DNA of 64,000 nt, from NCBI GenBank assembly GCA_948567375.1, contig OX419755.1, positions 11,351,001 to 11,415,000 on the forward strand, written 5' to 3'. This DNA is from Lunularia cruciata (lineage: Eukaryota; Streptophyta; Marchantiopsida; Lunulariales; Lunulariaceae). Within the stretch, counting starts at the first letter, position 1, and each line of letters starts with the position of its first letter. The notes under the pieces are model-generated. The model saw nothing but the letters and a program-made list of their open reading frames with translations. It searched no databases and had not been told where the DNA came from. Position numbers and translations under genes: made by a program. This document shows positions 32,207 through 42,964 of the stretch, one piece after another.

Positions 32207-33861
32207 AGACTAAGTTTTCACTTTGTCCTCAAAGTGGAGGTCTCTCTACCTTCTATGATATATCTTCAACTTATGATGGTTAATCCTATCAAAGTGTCTT
32301 CTTCCCAACTCCTTGAGATCATAGGTGTAATTGCCTTACACCTTCTCCACTATGAAAGGTCCAAAGTACTTAGGCAAAATCTTCTTTTGCACTCTCTTGA
32401 ATCGAATAGAATCAAACAACATTACCCAATCACCTTCTTTGAAAGGCTCCACCTTCTTCTTGCCTTGCTTCTTGTCATAGCTCTCCTTTTGTTTACTTTG
32501 GGCTTGCTCCACTCAAACCATAGCAACTATTCTTGCCTCTTCCAACTCCATGAGTTGTTCCTTCCTTGACTTCTCTACATCACCTCCTTGTGCTTTCTTC
32601 AATCTTGTATGAATGCTTTGGAAGGTAGGAAGATCAAAGTGAATAGGTAGGGTAGACTCAATACCATATACCAATTGAAATGGAGAATATCTGGTGGAAG
32701 TCTTCATGGTTTTCCTATACTCCCACAAAACTACATGAATCCTCTTGTCCCAATGATGTGTAGCTCCTTCCATCTCTACATCTTTGGCCAACATCATGCA
32801 CAAGGTCTGATTGGTTCTCTCTGCCAAGCCATTGGAATTTGGCTTATAGGATGTAGTTACTCTATGTGTGATAGAAAAATATCGTAGCATGGTTGTAGTA
32901 ATGCTTCTTGTAAACTCTCCTCCTTTATCAGAAACCAACTCCAAAGGGCATCTAAATCTAGTGATAATGTGTTCATAAATAAATCCACCAACTTAATCTT
33001 CATTCTTGTCCCTCAATAGGCTAGCCTCAACCCACTTGGTAAGGTAATCAGTAACTACCACAATGTACCGATTGTTCCTTGGGGTTTATTGAGAGGACCT
33101 ACAAAATCAATTCCCCACTTCTCAAAAGATCCTTGCAATAGAATTGATCTAAGTGGTGGAGTGGATGTAGACTTTCTAGCAAAAGCTTGACAAACATGAC
33201 AAGTTTTGCAATAATCAAGACAATCCTTGAAAATCCCTCTCCAATGGTAACCTACATCTAGAATCTTGAAAGTAGTCACCTCTCCTGCAAAGTGTCCTCC
33301 ACACACTAAACCTTCATGAAACTCCTTTATGAGTAGGATAGACTCTTCCTTACCCACTGCTCTTTGAAGTAGACCATCTGCTCCTTGGTGAAAAAGAATA
33401 TCCTCCACCATTGTGTAAGGTCTAGATCTTACTGCAAGGGCTTTCCTCTCCCTAGCATGCATCCCTTTTGGATAGTTACCTCTTGTCACAAAATCCACAA
33501 TCTCCTTGTACTCCATTGGAACCTCTTGAGTGACTGAGATTGTCATGAGCTCCTCATCCGAGAAGGAATCATCCACTGGCTCATCTCCATCATGATCATA
33601 GGCTCTAGATAACAAATCAGCATTTGCATATTTCTTTCTTGGCCTATCTTCAATGGTGTAGTCATACTCAGACAAGAGTATCATCCACCTTGCTAGTCTC
33701 CCTTCAACATTAGGCTTGTTGAAGATGTACTTCAAAGCCTTGTGATTCGTGACAATGGTGGCTTTCCCTCCAATCAAGTAGTGTCTAAACTTCTTGAGAC
33801 CAAAGATCACTGCCAACCCTTCTCTCTTCGTGACAAAGTAATTCTTTTTTGTTGAAACCAT
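32207..33861 (-). pseudogene. Integrase of element A (with RNase H end)
   Basis: Frame 33861-33055 carries the RNase H tail (TNHKALKYIFNKPNVEGRLA), the zinc-binding region (FHEGLVCGGHFAGEVTT, then CKTCHVCQAF) and the first catalytic Asp in KWGIDFVGPLNKPQG. After frame breaks, frame 32944-32513 gives the second Asp in LVSDKGGEFTRS and the Glu in SNGLAERTNQTLCMML. The C-terminal module KYFGPFIVEKV and YDLKEL follows at about 32370-32280. All DDE residues survive, but stops separate the parts. Confidence 0.88.
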
Positions 33862-34800
33862 CTACCTGCTAGCATAAGCTATTGGATGATCATGCCCATC
33901 TTGGTCTAGTTGACTAATAGTGCATCCTATAGCTACATTAGAAGCATCAGTGTATAGGATGAAAGGCTTACTCCAATCAGGTTTAGCAAGAATTGAAGCT
34001 ACAACAAGGGATTGCTTGAGCTCTTCAAAAGTTTTGAGAGCCTCCTTGTCCTCCAAAATCACCATGTAATCTACACCCTTCTTCATGTTGATGGTCAATG
34101 CATAAGCCTTGTTGGAAAATGAGAAGGTGAACCTCCTATAGTACCTAACCATCCCCAAGAATTGGTGTAACTTTGTCAAGCTTGAAGGGAATGGAAGGTC
34201 TAAGATTTTACTCACCTTCTCGGGATCAATTGCTATTCCATCCTTGGAGATGATGTGCCCCAAAAGTAGACCTTCTCCACATCCAAAAATGCACTTCTTT
34301 GGGTTGAGTGATGCATTTGCCTCATCTAAGCATTGCAAGACCTTGATTAGGTGCTCAAAGTGCTCCTCCTTGCTCCCACAGACACTAAAGTCATCAATGA
34401 AGTCTCTCACAAATTTCCCAATGAAAGGTTCAAATACCTTGTTCATGAACCATTGGAATGTGGTTGGAGCATTGCAAAGCCCAAAAGGCATGACCTTGAA
34501 AGCGTAAGTTCCCCAAGGTGTGGTGAAAGTGGTGAGTTGTTGATGCTCTGGTGCAATCTTGATTTGGTTATATCCACTATAACCATCTCCAAAACTTTAC
34601 TTCTCATGACCTACAACCTCCTCCAAGATCTGATCAATGAATGGCAATGGGTAGTAGTTCTTCTTGGTAATAGCATTGAGCTTCTTGTAATCCACATATA
34701 CCCAAAGCTTGCCATTATTTTTCTTCACAATGACAATTGGAGACACCCATTCTGAATTCTCCACCTCAAAGATAAATCCAGCCTCCTTGAGCTTATCAAT
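33862..34800 (-). pseudogene. Reverse transcriptase and RNase H start of element A
   Basis: The RT begins in the upstream frame (FIFEVENSEWVSPIVIVKKN, then KLWVYVDYKKLNAITKKNYY). After a stop near 34597 and degraded sequence, it continues in frame 34491-33862: MPFGLCNAPTTFQWFMNKVF, then VRDFIDDFSVCGS, where IDD is the catalytic box. The thumb (LHQFLGMVRYYRRF) and RNase H start (FILYTDASNVAIGCTISQLD) follow. Catalytic residues are kept. Confidence 0.9.
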
Positions 34801-35991
34801 CTCCTCCTTCACAACCAAAGATATTGGGGGGCTAATGCAACGTTGCTTTTGGCGGACTGGTCTTGCATGTGACTCCACCTCTATCTTGTGCTCCTCCAAG
34901 GTAACTTCCTTCAAATTCTTGTAACTAAAAGCAAACATATGGATGAACTTGCAAAAAATCTCCTCAAATCTCACCTTCTCCTCCTTGGTAACATTTGGAC
35001 CATACTTGAGGGTAGATAACCTTCTCTCTACCTCCTCAAGTGTCAATGATGATTTATCTAGGTCCTTCAAAACCTCTAGCTTAGGTGCAAAATCCATAAC
35101 ACACAAAAGATACACATCAAAATCAGATTCAGATTCATCCTCCTTCGTGGAAGTCTCCTCTTCCATGCTTGTGTCCATACCTGAAGCTCCTTCTTCAACA
35201 TCTGATTCCCAATCATCAGAAGATGGTGTATCTGGATGTGAAGTGTTGGTGGTGTTAGCCACTCTATGGTTTGATGGCCCAATCATCAAGTACCCTTTAT
35301 GCCATCGATCAATTTTGAGTGTTGCTCTCAACCATGGCCTCCCAGGAAGTAAGTCATAGCTAGAATCCTTCAAGACTTGGAAAGTCATGAGATTTTGAAC
35401 TCCCATAACTGAAACTACCACTTTATCCATCATCCCTACTGGTCAAACTTGTTGCTTGTTTGCCATGCTCACCACTAATGTTGAAGGTCTTGAGGGTATC
35501 ATACCCAACTTCTTCATCAACCTTTCTGACATGGCATTTACTACTGATCCTCCATCAACCAATGCATCCTTGATGTTGTGACCATTCACTCTCACATCAA
35601 TCTTGGAGGCATATTCACAAGCCTCCCATGGTGCTGGCTTGGCATCCACCACCCCCATTAATATTGGAACTTTTGCTTTCTTCTTCCTCTTGCTCCTTGT
35701 AGAACTCAAACCACCTCTAAGCTCCTTTCTCAAGGTAGGGTTCAAAGCAATCAATTGGCCCATTGTGATGTTAGCCTTGTGACTACCAACATCCTCCAAC
35801 ACATTGTAGTTCCATTTTTGCTTTGAGATCAAGAAGTCCTCCACCCGCAACTTCTTCCTTGGAGTCTTTGTTGTTGATGGTGTTGAGGTGCGAGTGCTCC
35901 TAGTAGACATAGAAGTATCCTTGCTTGGAGTAAATCCTTGAGAAGAGTAAACATCCTCTGCAAAACGAGCTCTCTTCTTCTCTTGTACCAA
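34801..35991 (-). pseudogene. Aspartic protease region of element A
   Basis: Frame 35991-35443 ends with the active-site region VRVNGHNIKDALVDGGSVVN, where DGG stands in place of D-S/T-G. After one stop, the next frame has DSSYDLLPGRPWLRATLKID, equivalent to the ILGxxWL block. A linker with acidic repeats follows to the RT. Upstream, a basic stretch resembles a nuclear localisation signal (TKTPRKKLRVEDF). Confidence 0.8.
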
Positions 35992-36002
35992 AGCTCCAAA
36001 TT

Positions 36003-38976
36003 AAAACCATTGGAGTTTGAACACTCTCCCTTCTCATACTTGCTCTCAACCACATCTATGGATGCTAACCCTTTACCTTTTTTTGGATAAGGAGCCACTT
36101 GGGTTTCACTACGTCCCTCTTTCTCTCTATTGGCTCCCTCATAACCCTTTCCTCCATGGTAAGTAGAATTTGGGCAATTCCTTTGGATATGGCCTCTTCC
36201 TCCACAACCAAAACAATTTCTATCATTGAAATTGTTGGCTGGTTGGCCTCCTCTATATGGATAGTTTCCATAACTCTTAGGCCTTCTCCCTACATTCTGA
36301 TCCACCTCTCTCTTCTCCCATAGTTGCACCACATTGATCTTGAGATCCGCAAGTTGTTCAGTGATGGTTTGAAGTGGATCCTTTGGTGGAGGTGCAAGAA
36401 CTAGAGCAACTATTACTTGTGGTGCAACCCTTGCCACCAAAGTATCAAAATTTCCACCATAATTGTAGCCTTGAGGATGATGCACAACCTTATTCACCAC
36501 CAAATCACTCTCATCCCCTTCCAAACTCTCCTCCATACGAATTGCAATCTTGATAGCTTCAACCTTGGAAGAAGGTTTTTCATATCTCACCTTGCTTCTA
36601 ATTTGGGATCTCAACCCTACCACAAAATTCTTGGTGAGCATGGCTCCTATGCCAATTATAGTAGTCTCCACATCATCTCCACCCTTCCTCAACACTACGT
36701 GAAATTTGGACTCTAATTTTTCCACTCTTTCCACATAGACTCTCACTTTCTCTCCATCTCCTTGTTTGAGAAAGGTAACCTCACTCATCAATCTCTCATA
36801 ACTCTCTGTGACAACCCGGCAAATATCACTTTTGCGGTAATCGGGTAAGTAAAGTTTGTTCCCATAGAGATACGAGTCAGAAATGTCCAGATACGAGTCA
36901 GAAATGTCCAAATACGAAGCAAAGTAACAATTTCAGTTCTTCTTGAGTTCTTCTTTAGTCTCTCAGGTAGAAACCACACCCAGAAGAGAGTAACAAGCAC
37001 TGACTTGCAATCTTGTCACAAATTCACACTCCTTAATCACAACTCCATCAAATCTTTCCAAACAATCTTGATTGTGATGATTCAGGCTCTCCCGAAAACG
37101 GCACTTCACTACAAAACGACTTTGCCTCAAAATTGTGTTCCACCCTTCCACTGAAGGCACAACTTCCTCGATCAAAATTGCTTCACATCAACTTCGTACT
37201 GCACTCACAAATGCAGAATACTACCAACACTACAATTCCTCTCAGATCTGTCAAGGCATTGCTTCGATTGCATTTTACTCAGGATCAAACACACAGAACA
37301 AAGATCAAGGCTGTGGAATCCAACATCCAACAAGCACTCTGACTTGCACTTCAAATTTCTCCAAACACTCACAAACACAATTACAAAGTTGATACTCGGA
37401 ATCAAGCTCAAGCGACGAGCACTGCTTCACAGCACTTCGCTTTATCTATTCTCAGAAATAATGAGCACTGAACAACAATTTCCTGCGAATGCCACTCTTA
37501 AATAGTGAAGCAATTGACAGTTCTAACAACTATACCATTTCTACAACAACTGTTCTAACCTGCAGATCCGAAATGACAATGCACCTCTTCATATCTGCCC
37601 CTTCAAATCTCAAATTGGTTACTAATCCGATCCGATGTCTACTTCTTCCTTGGCTTTCAAACCCGAACCCGAAGTAATCTTACTTCCTACTATTCTGTCC
37701 TTGGGTTTCACAACTCCTAATTCCTCCACTAATTCTAACATTTCTCCTTCCTGATATGAAATTCCTATCATAATTAAGCCTTCTAAATCTCTATCTCCTG
37801 ACCCACTCTTCTCTAAAGTGTCAAATGTCAAATCCGAAGACACCTGCACTCCTATCTCTCTTACCTCGAGTCTAACTATTATCAATTCTTTTGCTAATTC
37901 TACTATATCCTCATCAAGAATTGTAATTGAAAGCATGGGTACACTATCTACACCTTCAATTTGTAACCCATTTCCCCCTAATCACTCATGTTACTAACCC
38001 GAAGACACTTAATGTCTAATCCTGCACTTTGGGTTTATTCACTATTGTTATTTGTCCTTCAATTTCTATCATATCTTCAATCAAAACTGAAATTGAAGTC
38101 ATAGGTATCCTAACTATCTTCTTTCCCTACTCTAACTTCCTCTGATCCCTCTGGCAAAACTCCCAAAAACACCTTCACTGCACTCCGAGGTCCAGCTACC
38201 TCTAATTTAGTCATCTTCATCTTGAGGTGAAGTCTTTAGACCCGAAGTCATGTAAACCCGAAGTACGAAGTACGAAATCCGAAGTCACATTGACCCGAAG
38301 TACACTTACTCCAGAAACTTCAAATGCTTTTAACTTCTTCTACAGACCTCCAAACTTTGCGATTTTGGTGGCAATGGAAAGCCCTGAACGAGACGCTTCC
38401 AACGAGATATAGCATGCTTGATTTGGAGTTGTGGTCACTGAGATATAGCTCCCGCAAGAATCCTGACCTACAACTTCTATTTCTCCTTCGGGTTTGCCCT
38501 CCTTAACGTCTACTCCGAGTTTTACCTCCTTTGACACAAAGTAAACTTCTTCAGGTCTGATCCAAACCGAGCCCTTCTTCCTCTAACATGAAATCGAGTT
38601 CCTCGGGTCTGATCAAATCACAAGTTTGCACTCATTTCTTCTCCATTTGGTTTCAATTTAGTTTCAGCAAGGCACTTCTTCTTCAAAACTCGTCCAAAAT
38701 GAAAAATGTGGGTACCACACTCTCATATGGAAGAAAGTTCTCAATGAGTGTTGGAGTCAAACTCTCCCAAGATTACTCTTCCCAATCTCTCCTCTCTCTC
38801 TCTTGGTATTCTGACTCATACCATGTAAGTGTTACATCCTCAAAGAAATCTGGTAATAATGAGGCCCACTCATTCTTCCTCCTCTCATTGTTTCCTTTGC
38901 AAACTCTCTTGAAGTCTCTCACAAAGACCTCCACATATTCTCCATCCTTGCCAAAGAAATCTGGAAGTTTCCCCAT
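36003..38976 (-). pseudogene. gag of element A, split by a 1.9-kb insertion
   Basis: The first part (38976-38725) starts MGKLPDFFGKDGEYVEVFV and includes WASLLPDFFEDVTLTWYESE, typical of gypsy capsid. The second (36806-36003) continues SYERLMSEVTFLKQGDGEKV, then a capsid C-terminal region and a canonical zinc knuckle CFGCGGRGHIQRNC at about 36170-36212. The unit at 36807-38719 with CTCTC duplication separates them. Discounting it, the two parts join in sequence, so the insertion is younger than element A. Confidence 0.87.
36807..38719 (-). mobile_element. 1.9-kb relative of the 3.78-kb units (copy 3)
   Basis: It is flanked by CTCTC at 36802-36806 and 38720-38724. In its coding orientation it starts TGTGGTACCCACATTTTTC and ends CGGGTTGTCACA, like copies 1 and 2. 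The final 1.1 kb is highly similar to theirs, including the TATTTAAG box (minus, 37497-37504), and a 104-aa frame (37936-37622) matches the C-terminal end of the coiled-coil protein. The rest is shorter and divergent, and the N-terminal domain is missing. A 21-bp tandem duplication occurs near 36870-36910. Confidence 0.82.
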
Positions 38977-39224
38977 CTTAAGCCCTCACTATCTTTCTTT
39001 TCTCTCAAATTTTATTTTTTTTCTTATTTTTCTCTTTTCTTTTCTCTCACTCTATAACTAATAGAGTATATACATGACTAACACCATTTGAGAATAATCC
39101 ACTCTAGGGAATACAAAAGGTTTGGGTTGCTCCAAGATTTCTATAGCAACATCAAATCCTAGAGTGCATATTAATCTAACTCTCATGGATAGTTTATCCA
39201 TAAGTTGAAAGATTATCTCCATTA

Positions 39225-39698
39225 CTAATCCTGAGAACTAGCTGATGAAGGTGGTAGTATTTCTGTAGTTATACTAAGACTCTCTCCAAGATCCTTCACC
39301 AAAGTCTCCAAAATTGATTTTACTCTACTACACTCATGTCCTTTTGGAAGTCCTTCAACTCCATAAACCTCACATAACTCCTTGGTCTTAGATCTTCTCC
39401 CTCCCAATCTTGGTGAAGAAGGTCCAACATGCAAACCCAAGTCAAGTAAGCCTCTCCTTTCCCTCAATCTCTTGCTCTCAAAGGTCAATGGACATGAACT
39501 TGCCTTATGTCCCTTCTCTCTACATAGAAAGCACTTAGACTCACTCTTTCCTCCAAGTGGTGTAGGTTTTTGGATCCTCTCAACACTCTCTTCAAATTCT
39601 ATTGTAAACTCTCTTTTCCTCAAATCCACCCCTACAATCACCTCAAACCCTTGGGGAACCTTGCATAGTCTCAATTTCCACTCTTGATGACCCTCCAT
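39225..39698 (-). CDS. Zinc-knuckle ORF upstream of gag in element A
   Basis: An intact 157-aa frame lies between the leader and gag of element A, on the coding strand. It has a canonical zinc knuckle CFLCREKGHKASSC (about residues 56-69) followed by a basic stretch ESKRLRERRGLLD and GRRSKTKELCEV. The N-terminus contains VPQGFEVIVGVDLRKREFT. The knuckle has retroviral C-x2-C-x4-H-x4-C spacing, and the gag itself has its own knuckle. It may be an extra RNA-binding protein of the element or a captured piece of another gag. No other domain is recognised. Confidence 0.68.
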   Translation of the reverse strand: MEGHQEWKLRLCKVPQGFEVIVGVDLRKREFTIEFEESVERIQKPTPLGGKSESKCFLCREKGHKASSCPLTFESKRLRERRGLLDLGLHVGPSSPRLGGRRSKTKELCEVYGVEGLPKGHECSRVKSILETLVKDLGESLSITTEILPPSSASSQD

Positions 39699-39699
39699 G

Positions 39700-40530
39700 T
39701 TCCCAAGTTGAATCTAAACACTTAAACATACTTTTTGTTGCTCTCAAACTCCTCATGCATGAGATCTCAACGTTGCAGAATTAACCCTTCCTCACAATTT
39801 CACTCAAATCCTTAAACTAGTATGTGATAGTCCTATGAAATTTTTCACACTTGATCAAAACTCTAGGGCGTCCTTCCCTTCTAAATTTCAGATCATTTCA
39901 TTGAGCTATTTGGCCTAGACATCTTTCTATTTAGCACACATACTTCAGATCTGGTCTAAAAACCATCCCCCTCACTTCAAAAACTAATATCTCCCTATGC
40001 AAGAATGATCTCTCTCTAATTTTTGTGCCAGCAAGTTGGATACAATGCACTGAATTTTCTTGGAAATTTTTAGGAAAATTCATTGCAAATTGAAGAAATG
40101 GCAGACTTTGTACAATTTTCCAAAGAGCATGCATTTGCGGAGCAATTTACCCTATCAACTTTCAAAAATTCTAGCCCAATGCGCATAGTAGCTCTCACAA
40201 TTTCAAGTGTGCTAATTGAAAGATAACCCAAGCTATCATGTGTAGAAATTTCAAGTCCAGATCTCAAACTTGAGATTTTGCCCAAAATCACCTTAATCCC
40301 CAAAATCTGCAATCCACCTCACACAATCTCTCCAAATCCTTTCATGTGTATAAGATGTACAAAATCACCTCAAGGACATCATAATGAAATATAGTGTATA
40401 AAAATGGATATTGGTTCTCTAACATAAGTTCATCACTCTCTTCTCCTAATGTTCTCTCCAAGTGAGCTCTCATAGCCTCCTTCTACCTAATGTAAAATTG
40501 AACACAGAACATGATCTTGCCTTCTAGAGA
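39700..40530 (-). other. Leader region of element A
   Basis: Between the zinc-knuckle ORF and the primer binding site only short frames occur (40134-39931, 40312-40070), with no recognisable domain. The sequence looks like a non-coding 5' leader. Confidence 0.5.
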
Positions 40531-40549
40531 GGTCCCATCAACGGAACCA
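40531..40549 (-). other. Primer-binding-site-like sequence of element A
   Basis: Minus-strand TGGTTCCGTTGATGGGACC starts four bases after the 5' LTR end. The TGG start and position fit a PBS; I cannot name the tRNA with certainty. Confidence 0.65.
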
Positions 40550-40553
40550 AAAG

Positions 40554-41244
40554 TGTGAGCCAGCCTGTCTCTCACTCAGGATGAACCTCTGATGGCTATT
40601 ATGGTAGCGCACCATGGACCAAGAAGGAAAGGAATCCCAACTCCATCATACTCATCCAAGGCTAACACTCAAAGACTCAAGACATTGCTCACTAGAGAAC
40701 TCAATGAGAGAGAGATAGTTGCAAATGAAAGGATGATGAGTACCTCCTCACTCCTTATTTATATACTTGTGAAATAGTTACATACCAAAGTTACTAATTA
40801 CCGTAGTAACTCAAGTTACTAGACTAAAAGTCAAGTAAAGTCAAAAAGTAGAAAGGAATATCCATGCACATGGGCATATTCCACTAGCATGTGATCTTAT
40901 CTTGACCCAACCACTAAGTCAAGGATTCCTTCACATGGGCTATCCTTGGACTATAGAAGAATCCAAAACAAAAAGTTTTGCGGGCCCAAGAGTTCTCAAC
41001 TCTTTCATCAAAGCCAAACACCTAGGAATAATACCAAGTCAACACACTAGAATCCAAAATAGTGATGCTCATCTTTTCCACTTCCTCTAAAGTAAGGTCC
41101 CCTCTATCTTAACTATGACTAAATTTAGCTAATCATGACTAATGTAGAACCATCCTTTATCTATATATAAAAAATATTTCTCAAGTACTTGTAATACCAA
41201 GCTAAATATCACAATACCACACACATGCACAAATGGGTGTTCCA
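40554..41244 (-). repeat. 5' LTR of element A
   Basis: A 691-bp LTR matches 31511-32197 with scattered substitutions (the outer end reads TGTTCCA instead of TGTTACA) and keeps the TATA region. Confidence 0.88.
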
Positions 41245-42545
41245 AGTTCATCTTATTCCTTATCATTCATTCAATATCGAGTACTGATTGCACATGCAAA
41301 CCATCACTCCCTCCCAAAAATCAGGGGTTCAATGTAGGCATTGGGCCAAATGCCAACAGTCCTCCTCGTATACAAATAAGCCTTCATGATTTGGAATGGT
41401 CATCCTTGAATTTGTTGGTGGTGCATTTAAATTGGTGTACGGTGCTTGCCATGTGTTGAGTCCAAAATGAAATGGAATGGTGCAAATTCATTTGGCCAAG
41501 TTTCAATTTTTGGGTGAAATGCTACCAAGCCAAATATCACCCTATATAGAAACATTTGGGCCAAAGTACTTCTCCCATGAACCATTTACCTTTGGGCACC
41601 CTTCAATCTTGAGTCTGTTTCTTGCATTCTTCCTTGAGATGTCGTCCAGCCTAGACTCTATCATTCGGGTTGTTGGCTCAAGAGTCACAACTCTAAAGAA
41701 TGCCTTTCTTTGCCCCTCATGCCTCCCTTTAGTATATTAACGACACCATCATAGGAGTAAGAGGAATAAAAACCACGCTAACTTATCCATGGGATCATGA
41801 GACAATCGATCAAATGGTAAGCAAAAAGTTTGTCTAACCTCATGATGGAATGTATGGGGAAACTTATAGAATAGATGTGGACAAGAAAAACTACTCTCAA
41901 ATAACCCCTAAGTACAACTCCTTTGAGATACTAACCACTCCCACTCCCACTCCCATGACTTTGTATTTTGTATTCCCCAGGAAGTAATAGACAGAACATT
42001 TATAATTCCAAATGTCAACTATCTTGATGTGGTCTCTTGCCTCACATGAGCATCCCAAGTGGTGCAATCATAGTCCTTGTGCATCTATCTCACATGATTC
42101 TTTACCCCTTGCGAGGTAAAGAGTCAATGACACACCAAGCTTGGTGTATCCCAAGCCACTCTAGGCAGCCTGACATGGGGAAGTGAAGCCATAACTAGCA
42201 CACAAATAACAATAGTAACACATACTACTCCTCTCTATAGCACCCCATACTTGCAAAACCACAACCCTCTCACATCCCACCTCACATGAGTATATGTTAA
42301 CTCTCAAAACCCTAATAAACTATAAACTCTCACAACTTTCAATAAACATCTCTATAATTTTCAAACTAAGTTCCAATGGAACTAGTATAGAAAAATAAAA
42401 AAAAATTAAGTTGAAAATTCCTGACCCATTACTATCATCATGGATTAATCACTCCAAACCCCAAAAACCTAAATGTCTTTATATCTTTTTACTAGATTCT
42501 ATGTAGCTTTCAATTTAGGTACCAATGGAACCAGAAATTTTCACT
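41245..42545 (-). repeat. LINE-like repeat F, inverted and truncated copy
   Basis: The minus strand matches the plus-strand sequence at 60175 to about 61780, including the GATGGTATC...CAAGGGACATGCGGGGCA junction and the CCTTGCAAGGGGTAAA region. The copy ends at 41245 against the element A LTR. A coding trace (minus, about 41740-41480) is heavily broken. No intact gene. Confidence 0.65.
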
Positions 42546-42644
42546 CCCAATGGACTGCCATTCAAACAAGACCTGCAAGTTTCAGGACATCTTGGTACTA
42601 TTTGCAAGATGGTATAGAATAATTTGATGCATTGTTGTAGCTTC

Positions 42645-42964
42645 TTTGTGAAATTGATTGCAAAGCCTCTTGACCTTGCAATTAGTACCCTTCATGCAGT
42701 GATCCGACAGATCATCAAAGTTTGTCATAGTTTGCAATGGCAGCGCCATGTTTGCAAGCAATCTTCTTACCAAGATAGTAAACGCAGAAAATGGAAACAA
42801 CATATTTGTGAAATTGATTGCAAAGCCTCTCGACCTTGCAGTTAGTACCCTTCATGCAGTGATCCGACAGATCATTAAAGTTTGTCATAGTTTGCAATGG
42901 CAGCGCCATGCTGGCAAGCAATCTTCTTACCAAGATAGTAAACGCAGAAAATGGAAACAACATA
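42645..42964. repeat. 160-bp tandem duplication
   Basis: Units 42645-42804 and 42805-42964 both begin TTTGTGAAATTGATTGCAAA and are almost identical. Each contains TTCATGCAGTGATCCGACAG. No coding role or known family is apparent. Confidence 0.9.

Larger units (their letters stand above)
31511..41244 (-). mobile_element. Full-length Ty3/gypsy element A
   Basis: Minus-strand order is 5' LTR (41244-40554), PBS-like site, leader, zinc-knuckle ORF (39698-39225), gag (38976-36003, split), protease, RT, RNase H, integrase, PPT and 3' LTR (32197-31511). No chromodomain is found after the integrase. The pol frame is broken at only a few places. I find no convincing target duplication at 31507-31510 and 41245-41248. 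Solo and partial LTRs of this family occur at 633, 4258 and 29463. Confidence 0.9.

Noticed and set aside
42645-42964. CRISPR-like repeat
   Set aside because: Only two long 160-bp units without spacers, in a plant-like genome.
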